A stretch of DNA of 64,000 nt from Lichenostomus cassidix (taxonomy: Eukaryota; Chordata; Aves; Passeriformes; Meliphagidae), in the NCBI GenBank assembly GCA_008360975.2, contig CM039196.1, forward strand, positions 3,348,001-3,412,000. The letters run 5' to 3'. Within the stretch, counting starts at the first letter, position 1. Every line of letters starts with the position of its first letter. A program made the translations under genes and the position numbers. A model generated the notes under the pieces. That model was not told where the DNA came from. It made no database searches and saw only the letters and a program-made list of their open reading frames with translations. Positions 43,701 through 54,977 of the stretch are shown here, in pieces.

Positions 43701-46034
43701 AGTTCTCACTTTAGAAACTGGTGACCCCAATTCCAGCCTGGAGAGTGACTTCTTCCCTAATTAATAAATCCATTAATTAATTGTGTGCGTGCTGCAGCCC
43801 ATTAGAGATGTACATGCTGGCCTCCTGATCCAGTTTAGTGGATTGTCTCAGTGGCCTTGGAAGCAGAGGGGGAAAAAAAAAAGGGATTGTGACCAAGAGG
43901 CAGATATAGGGGACAGGGATGGAAATGGGATTTGATTTTCGTGGGACTGCAGGGAAGGGCACAAGCCCTGCCATCTCCTGGTGGGTGTTCCAGCCTGGAG
44001 ATGGCTGTGGGGACAGCAAGGGGAGCGAATTATTATTTATGACCAGATTAGGAAGCAGTGCACTTCTCCAGTCCTTCAGGAGGCACTTCTGAACTGGAAA
44101 ACCTCAGCAGAGCACACAGAACTCGCCGTGTATCTCCCTCCATATGTTGGCACAGGAGCTGCTCCCTTCAGTCAATTTTTCTTCATGTCTGCAGAGACCT
44201 GGAATAAAAATACAGGCAAATTGTTGTGTGTGCTGATCCCAGGGCTCCTGTTTGCTCTGCTGAATGGGAAGTTGGCAGAAAAAGCATCTTTAAATGCAGG
44301 AGGCTTTGCTTGCCTGTGGATTTAGGGGCTCCAGGGGTCCCTGTGATCCCCCATTTTCCTCTCCTGGTTTTGCTGGCTGGAGAAAATCAGCATATTTGGG
44401 TTCCCAGAGGTGGCTGTGTGTCCCGAGGGACAGCAGTAGTGCTTCTCCCCTCCTCCCCTGGGTGCTGTGCCACATCCCTGGCTGCAGGAATCCCCACAGC
44501 CCAAATTTCAGGGAATTATCCCAGGAGCTGCCAGCAAAACACAGCAAATTGGAATTACAGAGCCATTGTTTGCAGGGAGAGAGAGTGAGCAGCATCCTGC
44601 TCCTCAGCAGGCCTTGAAATGGGATTTATTTAGGATTTTTACGTGATGGGTGTGTGCTCCCCTCACACCAAACCTCGAGACAGAGCCCACACTGCAGCTC
44701 ATGGTGTAGCACATTCCCTCTGGGATTGGAAAAGGCCCATTAGGGACATCCATTCCCCCCCAAAAAAAAGCCTGGGTGAAGTTTCTCAGAACATTTTGTA
44801 CCATCCTTCTCCTATTACCGAAAGATGTAATTCCCCAACTTGGGAGATAATAAGCAGGTATTGACTTCTGCTGGGGTCATTATCAAGATTTATTCAGTCA
44901 ATATGGCTCCTCGGGTCAATAAATCTTGAGGTTGATAAAGGAGGAATATATACTTGCAGACTTTATTAAAAAGTTTTCCCCTTTCGTAACACTTTTTCCT
45001 GCGCGTTGCAACAGGATCTGTGACTGAGTTGACTGAGTTTGCTTTAATCACCTTTTTTTTTTGTGGTGCACGTTTTCCTGCAGCTTTTGGTCTGTTTTTC
45101 CAAGACAGCACAATGTGGGAAGCAGGATTTTGCCCCTTGCAGGACCCCCATTGGAAGGGCAGTGTATGATGATGGGTTCCATCAACCTCATCTCTGTATT
45201 TAATATGAATTATTTTGGCTCTGCCCACTCCCTGCTTTGCAATATTCAATATCCCCACCATCAGCTTTTCCAAGCTGAGCTTCCCTGAGTGCTGACACCT
45301 CCCAAAATGGATTCAGTGCCTTTTATCCCTTATCATGGCCTTGCTGTTTAATTGGTTTTTTTGACCACTTTGGTGCAGCAGATTCCTCCAAAGCTGCCCC
45401 AGAGCATCACCTTCTCTGCACTTCAAGCAAGCACGGGGCTGATTTAATATTTAACTCCCGGCGTGTGCCTGTGCCAGCCAGTCCTCCTGCAACACAGATT
45501 CCTAAAAAAGTAAATAACCAATCTGAACCCCGGGTAAATATTCCTCTGGTGGGAGCTGTGCCGTGCGTCAGCTGCTCCGAGCACGCCGCCGTTGCCTTTG
45601 GTAACGCTCCTGTGGTTTTACACCAAAGTCAGGACCTCGAGCATCCTTTGTTTTCCTCCGTCGGGATAACATAATAAAGTATTACCTGGCGCTGGCAGCA
45701 GGGCTTGTAATGTGTGCTGTAAGCACGGAGCAGAGCCGGGGTGTTATTGCTCAGCCTGGCTGCAGAGGACATTTATTCCTTATTAATCACCGCCTGCCTC
45801 TGTCTGCGGCTCTGGGAGTGCTGAACAAACAGTGCTGCAGCCCTGGGAGCTCTGGGGCAGGGTTGTCCCTCCTGTCCCCACAGTTCGTGGCTGAGGGGGG
45901 AGCTGTGGGCTCCATGGGGCTGAAAGGTCCCTGTGATGCCCCATGGGATGGGGTGAGGAGGAGGATTGTGCCCTCCTGGAGAAAGGCTTGGGGAGACCTG
46001 TGCTGTCGTTGTCCCTCAGGATGGTGGGGATAAA

Positions 46035-46268
46035 CTCCATCCAGGGGGTTTTAGGTTGGAGATCAGGAAAAGGTTCTTCCCCCAGAGGATGTGGGGCACT
46101 GACCAGGCTCCCCAGGGAATGAGCACAGCCCTGAGGCTGCCAGAGCTCCAGGAGTGTTTGGACATTGCTCCCAGTGTGAGATTGCTGAGGTGTCTGTGCA
46201 GGGCCAGGAGTTGGACTTGATGCTCATTTTGGGTCCTTTCCAGCTCAGGATATTCCACGATTCTGTGC
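46035..46268 (+). repeat. CR1 LINE fragment in CUX2 intron 1
   Basis: Plus-strand CR1: 'ttttaggttggagatcagg', 'aaaaggttcttcccccagag', 'ggacattgctcccagtgtg', 'ggagttggacttgatgctc', 'ggtcctttccagctcagg', ending ATTCCACGATTCTGTG, the 3' tail. Confidence 0.93.
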
Positions 46269-46313
46269 CTCTGTGGGGTCTCTCCCTCTGAGTGGCTGCT
46301 GGTGCCACATTTG

Positions 46314-46352
46314 ATGGGATGGGATGGGATGGGATGGGATGGGATGGGATGG
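46314..46352 (+). repeat. GGGAT pentanucleotide microsatellite
   Basis: About seven consecutive GGGAT units, about 45 bases after the CR1 3' end. Confidence 0.95.
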
Positions 46353-49300
46353 ATTGGGATGCCATGGCTGTGCCACGCCAGTTCCCTTCCTCTAGCACCA
46401 GCGATGGGCTGTGCTCTGCTGCTGCCAACCCACCCAAACTCCTCCCAGCCCCATTCCTGGCAGAGCCCAGGGCTGGTAGGGCCAGAGGATGCCCAGGGCC
46501 AGTGTGGCTGTGCCCTGGGCACACCTCCAGCACGTGTCCTGCCATCCCAGGCCAGCAGCTCTGCCAGCTCCTCTCTCCACCCAGCACACGCCGCTGAGGC
46601 AGCGTCTCCTGCCACAGCGCTTTTCTTTCAAATAAAAGCAGCTAATTAACATTATTCTTTAATTATTGCCTTTATCAACAAGGGGTCTGGTTTATACCAG
46701 CAGGATAGTCGCTTTCCTTTCCACTACCCAAGCGAATGCTTCAATTCCTGTTGCTTTTGAAATGAATTTGATGTCATCTGCCCATTGTCACTTAATGGGG
46801 ACACTTGGGTAATGATTGCGCGCTCCAGCCCTGTTAGCAGCACTGCGAGCGTGTAATTTAGCCCCTTAGGCAACGGTACTTTTGAAATCTCTGGATAGTT
46901 TTGAACTCTCTGTTCTTAATTAAATATGCAATTTTTCACGGTAACCAGGTTAATTCTTTTGTGTTGTGTTGTAATACTGTTAGGAATTTTCATAGTTCTT
47001 ATTAAACATTATTCAGGCATTGTGAATTCCATAATTAAAAAAAATGAAAAGAACAAAGCTTGATTCACTTCTTTCTTTTCCCTGGTTAATTTATCAAATG
47101 AATTTTGCAAATTTTTCTTTTTCTCCCCAGACGGCGTGCCAAGTGTTTTAAAGGGGAAGGATTTAATTGCTCTGTAGGGATTGGTTGGTTATGAAGGATT
47201 TGGCTGTTTGATTAGTAAACCCTATTGGGAATGGTTTAATGCTCCATGATCTTAAAAATTGTCTGATTGTGAGGCTCTCCAAGGATGTTTTCTCTCTTCC
47301 TCATGTACGGCAGCAGCTTTGCACAAGTGTGATTATGAGCTGGGGAGGAGGGAGGTGAGGTCGGTGCTGGGTGAGCTGGGCTGCCCTGGCCAGGAGGAGG
47401 AGGATGGTGAGGCAAACCAAGAGATATTCCCATATCTCCCTGCAGATTGTGGGAATGGATCTCTGGATGAAGCTGCTCCAGGCTGGATTCATCCCTCGGT
47501 TCCTCCTCCACCACTCGCCGCCCCTTGTCCCTTGTAATATAATGGAATTTTACGGAATATCTGGTTTATTAAGAGGCAAAACCCTGCTGTGCTCTCCATG
47601 TCTGAATCACTCTGGTGTCCCTGGGCACATCCCTGTGAGGATGCTGAAGTGCTGGGGGGATCCCTGCAGGCAGGGAGGGATTTGGGGATGCAGCTGCCAG
47701 GGTTTGATCCAGGTACCCCAAAGCAGGGCAACCCCACCTGCTGTGCCTTTGGAGCCTGGGGATGTCCAGCCAGGAGTCTTCATCCAGGGAGGCTTTTAAA
47801 AGGGATAAAACTGATGGTTTTTTGGTTCTCTTTGGATCCAGAATTGATGGAGGTGGCACCATGCACTGATTTGGGGCTGCAGGGATGGGCTGTGACTCCA
47901 GGAAGGGCACAGTGCTCCAAAATCCCTGCTGGGGAGGAGCCTGGGCTTCCCTCCCAGAGTATCCAGGAGCATCCCTATGGCATTCTGCGTTATTTTTAAA
48001 GCCCTTTTGGATTTAACAGAGAGAAATATAAGTCAGTGTGTGGTGTTTTTAGCCATATGGTGCCAGCTGGGCTCCCCCTGAGGTTGTGGGGTGAAGGATG
48101 GTGGGGCTCTCACCATTAAATAACAGAACATAAGTGGTGCTGGCACCCCGTGGGTTTTTGGGGCAGCAGGAGGGATTTCACCTCCCACCTGGAGCATCCC
48201 TGGGAAGTTCCTCTGGGAGCTGCAGCCCAGCCAGGATCGATCATGGCCAGTCTGAGGGGCTCCCCAGGGGTTGTTTGGGCTTTAAGGAGAGGTCAGAGAG
48301 TCGTTGCACTTATAAATATATTACGATTTAAGAGAGGAGCTGTCGTTGTCTTTGAACTTGGTTGATGTGGCGCCGGTTTTTTCCCCCTCCTGGTTCCAGC
48401 CAGGAGGATCAGCCAGGCTGGGGCAACACCTGGGCAGCTCAGGGAGGGAAATGAAGGATTCAGCAGGGGGGATTTGCCTCCAAAAGCTCCAGGATCTATG
48501 CTTAAAAATGCTGCTTTCCCCCCCAAAACTTGCAGGAAGATGTTGGTTGGAGGTTTGGGGAAGCAAGTGGTGCTGTGGTGATGCAGCAGTGATGCTGGGT
48601 TGGAATTTTTGGCAGGGCTGAGACTTCTCTGCATCATCATCATCATCTTTTGGGTGTTTTTGGGGAGGGACAAGTCAGCAGTATGTGGGTGCTGTGGTGT
48701 GACCATGTAGGAGTGTCACCAGCCCACAAAGTGACATCCAAGAGGCCACCAAGCAGCGTGGGATGGGGGTGCCAATGGGGCTTAAAAATAATGAGTTAAA
48801 CCCAAATAAACCTCAATTCCCCCCCCAGTTTTCCTGTTCCTTGCAGCTGGGTGAGGCACAGCCTGAGCAATGTGGCTGAAGCAAGGACAAAACCCAATTT
48901 TCTCTGTGGCTGTGACAGGGTTTGAGCAGAGACCAGCCAGACTGAGAGGTTTTCCACTCCCCACCGCCGCGCTGAAGCCAGAAAACCATTTAAAAACAAA
49001 GAAAAAAACGAGCAAAAAGGGAAAAAAAGCACCAGACATTTGCAAGGCGAAGGCGAGCAGATGCCAGTAATGTATTCCCAGGCATGACACCGAGTGGCAG
49101 AGTGTCATGAACTGTGTCCCCAGGGACCCCCAGGGCTGTGATATTGGCTTTAACCCCCACTGGCTCCGGTCGGGGCGTAAATTCATCAGGCTTACGGGTA
49201 TTGCTCTTGGACTACTGAATAATTTACAGTTGCAGAGCCCAGCCAGGTTCAGGTCATCGGGGTTCATGGGTTAATAACAGGTTTGGTTTTTGTTGTCAGC

Positions 49301-51465
49301 ATCTGCCTTGATAACATATGAAAGAATCCTATCCCGTTGATTAGATTTTGAAATGGATCAATTTTTAATCAGCAGAACATCTGACTCACTCAATAAGAGG
49401 AGCGGGGTGGAGGCAGGATGAGGGGCTCGTTGTTTACAGGATTGTTTGTTTTTTGCTCATACGCAAATCCTCGCCGGGGCTGGAGCCTCCCCTGCCTCCC
49501 CTCGGCCTCGGCTCCCCCAAAATAAATCGCTGGGATTATCTGCAGCCTCGTGCCAGGTATTTGATCCATCTGCTGATTGGCTGGGAAATCCATGCTGCCG
49601 CTCAGGGCGCGCTGGGGCTTTGATTTAACTATCTTGTTATCGATGGGAAAGATTTACTTACCGGTCGCTGCGTCTTGCAGGAGAAAAATCTTACTTTTTG
49701 GGGGTGTTTTGTTTGTGTTTGTGGAGAATCCTGGGTGGAACTCCCCTTTCTGAGGGCCAGCAGGATGAGGGATAAACCCTGGTGGGGTGGGGAAATATCC
49801 TGGTTAAATTCCTGCCTGTGAGGAAGGTTTCAGGGGGAAATAAGTTTTATTTCATCACTAAAAAGAGCTGGATCCCCATGGAAAGTTAAATACCGAGTGG
49901 GGGACCTGTGGAACAGCTTTATTTATTTATTTTCTTCATTATTTTGTTTGATTACTCAGGGCACAAGAAAATCCCCAGAGTTGGCATATTTCATTGCATC
50001 TTGACAAACCGCGTTTGTTTCTTTTTGTAAAGATGCGTTAAATAAATACTATTTTTTTAAATAATAAATTGCTATTTTTTTAATGGAATCTGCCGGGTCC
50101 AGATTCTGGCCTGCAGCCAGCCACGTGGTTAACAACCACCATCACAGCACTCCCTGAAAATCAAATTCTGGTTTTTAATAACAGAAAAGGTAAAAGTCTC
50201 ATAAATATAACTTTGGGGAAAGTGTCACCAGGGTACGATGGCTCTGCAGGGGCTGGCTGGGGACTCTGTGTCACTGGCAGGTATTGATATAGATAAGAAC
50301 TCGTTGGGATGATCATTTACATGGGTTTGCCCTGGGTTTTTTGGGATTTTACTTTTAAAACTTGTGCCTCCTGGCAGTCTCCTTAACCTAAGTAAATATT
50401 CTCCCTCGGATCAATTAAGATCATGGCTGGGGGTGAGGAATTGCTCCTGGTAGATTTTTTTTGTTTTCTTTCATATCTTTCTTGAAAGTGTGGCCTCTTC
50501 TTTAAAATCTGGTGCATTTCTGAATTTATATACAGATTTTTTTAAATTTTTTTTTTAATTTTTATTTTATGAGGTGGTGATTTAAACACTGAGAAAAGTG
50601 TGCCAAGGCCTCTGGCTGGTGCTGGAGATGCCAGAGGTGGGGATGTGAACTTGGGCATGGATTTCCAGCCCATTCCAGCTCCCAGCTGAGCACCCACGTG
50701 CTCTGTGTTTGCTGACCTTTGCTCACTACCAGCCACACTCTGAGTTTTCCTCCAAGAGCTTTGCAGTGCCCTGAGGAATTATTACAGCCCCATAATCCTC
50801 ATTCCTACAACCTGGAAATAACTCTGCAGGTAACGGGTGTTTGCTCTCCGTGGACTCAGGTGATGTATCAACCTCTCCTAAAATCATTAGCGCCGAGAGA
50901 AAGTTAAATATGCAAATTACATCTTCCCCGGCGGGTTTTATTTGCGGGAGAGCAATGGGTGTCACAAGTTCAGGACTTCCAAATTAAAGTTTATTTTAGT
51001 GGTGGAAAACGTGGTGCTTCTCTTGAGCGTCTGCTGGTTATTTGGCTGACAAGAGTTGGGACAAAAGCAGTTTTGCAGAGAGTAGAGGGGCTGCTGGGGT
51101 GGTTTTTTATTAAATAATGGGTGTTTAGATGGAGGTGATGGTGTTTAATGCCTGATTTGGGCAGTGGGAGTTGCCCTGGGGACTTGCCCAGTTCTTGGCT
51201 CCTCTGGTCACTTATTAACTGCAAAAACCGTCCTTGTGTTGAGCAGCTGAGTAAATGTCCTGGTCTTTGGGTTTTGGTGTCATTGCTCTGGGCAGGATTG
51301 ACCCCAAACGGCCACAGGGCCAATTCTGCTGCCCCGTGGGAGCTGTGTCTGTCATGGGGGGAGAAAACAGCCCAGGTGGGGCTGGAAATGATGCTTTGCT
51401 GCTTCCTTAACAGCTTGAGGCCATGCAGAGGGGTTGCTCCTTTGCAGCTCAGGGTTTATTCCAGG

Positions 51466-51610
51466 GTTTCTATCCCTGGAAGTGTCCAAGGGCAGGTTGG
51501 AAGGGCTTGGAGCAACCTGGGACAGTGGAAGGTGTCCCTGCCCACGGCAGGGGGTGGCACTGGATGCGCTTTAAGGTCCTTTCCAACCCAAATAACTCCT
51601 TGGTTCTGAT
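51466..51610 (+). repeat. CR1 LINE fragment in CUX2 intron 1
   Basis: 'atccctggaagtgtccaagg', 'cttggagcaacctgggacag', 'ggcactggatgcgctttaag' and 'gtcctttccaacccaaa' are the plus-strand 3' 140 bases of the common songbird-type CR1. Confidence 0.92.
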
Positions 51611-52233
51611 TAATTTTAGGTCTGTGAATTTGTTAGCCAGACCCAGGCCATGTGTTGCTCCAAAGCTGTGCTGAATTGATCCAGATTTACCAAGACCTGC
51701 TCCCTCTCCTCTCCTTTTTCCTCCAGGATTTTTTAAGCCATTTAGCCAAGCGTGATGCTGCAATAATTCTGGGCACCGCAGGACATCTGGGTTCATTAGG
51801 TCTCGCCGTGGGGACCTCACAGATTTACCTTTTGGCAGCAGTGGTCTTCTCCTCACCCACCCCTCCCCTCATTGAAGAACTCCCCACCAGGATGCATAAC
51901 CTGAGCCTGGGAGGGTTCCTGCCTTTCGGTCTTTTTTTAGGCTAATAATTAAACCATCACGACAGAGCCCAGCATCTCTTTATTTAAAGAGCAGATGGAG
52001 CGTCCTGGATATCAGCATGGCCCTGGAATGTGGGCTGGGATCCTGGGGCTGGGATGTGCCCCCCAGGACTGTGTTATTGGGTGGGCAACGGGTGGCAATC
52101 CCGTGGGATGCCAAAATTGCAAGGGCATCATTAAGTAGGAGTGAGTCAAGACGCTTTTCCTGTCCCTCTTTCCCCATCCCATGGCTGAATCCCAGGAAAC
52201 TGCTTGGAAAAGCACTTTTGGGATCGTTGAGCC

Positions 52234-52259
52234 AGCACACCATGGATCCATGGTGTGCT
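52234..52259. repeat. Perfect 26-base palindrome
   Basis: The sequence from AGCACACCATGGA at 52234 is followed with no spacer by its exact reverse complement, ending at 52259, with GGATCC at the centre. It lies in unique intronic sequence. Confidence 0.95.
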
Positions 52260-53235
52260 TTTCTCTCCCTCCATCCCACCCCGGGAATGATCCGAGGCGC
52301 CGCGGCTGTTGTGGTTATAGGTGCAGTGGGGTTTTTTGGTGACACATTTTATAATGGGTAATCCCAGGCTGCCACTTCCAAAAGCTATAAAAGAACGGAG
52401 CTGAGGCTCTGGCTGCTGAGCTGGCCCAGAGCTCATTGCTCCCTCCTCACCATCCTGATGTGGAGCTGCAGTGAGGATTTCAGAGCTGCCAACACCATCC
52501 TGCAGGGTCCAGATCCATCCCCAGAAAATCCCTGGTTTTTTCCATTTTGTCCCCACCTGGCATCACCATCCAGCCATGGTGTTGTGTACCTCCCACCCCG
52601 ATTTCTCATTGAAACTCTCTCTTTTCATTTTTTTTTCCTTAAGCAGCCACAATTGATAATTTAGCTCTGGATAAAGCAACCTTCGAGCTTTTTCTTTCTC
52701 AGAGGCCAAAACATTGATGTTGTGTGAAATGGGAGCTTTGAGGAGGCTTTGTATGGAACTTAGCTTCCTGAAAAATTTATTTACTGCGACTGTGATCCGC
52801 AGGAGCGAATTGATGTTTATCTATAGTAGTTCTTGCCAGAAAAAAAAATGCATAACTGCACTTTCTTGGGAAGCCTTGAAAGGCCTTTTAAATAAGTGTC
52901 TAATAGTAGGCTCTCAATAGCAAACAGCCAGCTTGATAGACAGTGTACAGTATATTATTAACTATAAGCAGGCTTAATCTTTTCCTCATGTTTTAGAGAA
53001 TGCTTTATAACCTTGTGGCCAAAGAATTCATGATCACCAGGTATTTGAAGCTAAGCAAAAATTATACTGGCTGTAACTGCGGGGAGATCGATAGCGCTGG
53101 GAAGGGCAGGAGGCAGCGAGTTCCTGCTGCAGCCCTGTCCTGGTGCTCCTGTTTTTGGCCACTCCTGGCTGCCCACGTTGGGTTTGGGTGGTGTGGAGGA
53201 TTCCCTGGGGAGGGATGCTCGTGGGGAGGCTGTTA

Positions 53236-53272
53236 TATATTTATTTATTTGTTTATTTATTTATTATTTATT
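53236..53272 (+). repeat. TTTA tetranucleotide microsatellite
   Basis: About nine ATTT/TTTA units with one G interruption, about 65 bases before a CR1 copy. Confidence 0.9.
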
Positions 53273-53339
53273 CTCCTTGCAGTTGCTGTCTGGGATAGAG
53301 GGGTCCTGGACAGGTCCTAGAGGGGAGATGGAATTGAGT

Positions 53340-53715
53340 CTTGGAATCATTAGGGTTGGGAAAGATCTCTGAGATCATCAAATCCAACCATTAACCATTA
53401 ATCATGTTCACCACTAACCACATCCCCAGGTGCCACAATTTTTGGACACTTCCAGGGATGGTGATTCCAACACACCCTTGGGCAGCTTATCCCAATATCA
53501 GACCACCCCTAATTTTCCCCCATATCCAATCTGAACCTCCCTGGCACAACCTGAGGCCATTCCCTCTCATTCCTTTTTCCCTGGGAGCAGAGTCTGACCC
53601 CACCTAGCTTCACCCTCCTGTCAGGGAGTTGTGCAGAGCCAGAAAGTTCCCCAAACCTCCTTTTTGACCCCAAGCTTTGGTGCTCTCCTCCTCTGTCATG
53701 TTCCTCAGCTCCTCC
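53340..53715 (-). repeat. CR1 LINE fragment in CUX2 intron 1 (longest copy)
   Basis: 'ggaatcattagggttggg', 'gatcatcaaatccaacc', 'gttcaccactaaccacatcc', 'cttccagggatggtgattcc', 'cagcttatcccaatatcag' and 'acctgaggccattccctctc' follow a minus-strand CR1 of the same broad subfamily as the copy at 4.1 kb, extended by about 150 bases. The outer boundary is approximate. Confidence 0.92.
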
Positions 53716-54949
53716 TGCCCCTGCTCTTGGATCCTGGGAGCTCTGGCCGGGAGTCAGGGAATCGATAGATGGTTAAGGTGATAAGTGGCTTTGCTAAAAA
53801 CCAATTTTGCAAGAGGAGTTTGCAAAGAGGTCAGCGGAGAGGATCTGCATCTGCACTCGCTCCAGTCCGGGGCTCGACCTGAATTAACCCGGGAAATACT
53901 CTCGGTGCAGGATGTGGCCTCTCTCCTCTTGCTTCTGCAAATCCACGTGGATCCTACGGGAGGCTGAGCCTGAGGAATGCCTCCTTCCTCCAGGCAGAGC
54001 GTTTGGGCAAGGTGAACGTGCCTGAAGGCAATAGGAAATTAAACAAGCAGAGTTCGCTCAGCTGATAACTTCTCTTCGAGCCGGAGCTGTGCTGGAATTC
54101 TGGTGGCAGTATTTACATGTGGATGAAGTGCTCCCTGATAGCTCCTCCACCATTTACCTTACACTAAGCAGGCTTTTCTCTAATCTCCACCATGGCTGGA
54201 TGCTGCTTTTCTTTTGTTTTTTTCTTTTTTTTTTTTTTTCTCTTGAACAAACTCTTTCATTGCACCCACTGTTAAAAGGATCCCGTAGCCTGTTTTTGGG
54301 GTGCTTATTGTTTATGGCACCAGTGGGGCTGTGCCACCTCCTGCCACCAATATGAGTGTCCAAGGTCTTCAGGTCACCATATGAACCCCAATTCTGGGTT
54401 GCTGTGTAGATGGGATAGGGAGGAATGAGCAGAACGAGGGAGCAGCAGATCTTCGGGATGTTTCACCAAAGCGTTTCCAGCCACCAACACCTCCTGTGTG
54501 GATTTTCTGTGGGCAGAGAATTGGGTTGTTTTTAGGCTTTCTGGCATTTCTCAGGCTTGATTCATCATTTCCCACCTGTAAGAATGAGTACATCCCCCAA
54601 ACTCCATCCTCAAATGCTGCACACCAGGGCTGAAAGCAGGATGACCAGCGTCCCCTCTCCCCTTGGGCAACAATTCTTTATTTTCCCTGCTTTTTCCCAC
54701 TTTTCAGGTGGAATTCCCCCTTGCCTGCTGACCCCAGAAGGAGCACGGGATGCTCACGTTGAGCTTTGCTTTCATCCCATTATTTATCACTCCATCCCCG
54801 CACAGCCGCCGTTCGGATGCTGCGGCTGAAACCACCTTGTTATTTCATTTTTTTTAATCATCGCGGGGAGGCTGCTTCTGGATGCTGATTGACGGAAACA
54901 TCTTATCTCCTCTAGTCAAAGTGTCTCCTCTTTGCGTGGTAATGAAAGA

Positions 54950-54977
54950 GTTTGACACTTTGACACGAGTGTCAAAC
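54950..54977. repeat. Perfect 10-base inverted repeat with 8-base spacer
   Basis: GTTTGACACT (54950-54959) and AGTGTCAAAC (54968-54977) are exact reverse complements around TTGACACG. Three TGACAC/GTGTCA units fall within 28 bases, in an AT-rich unique block. Confidence 0.9.
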
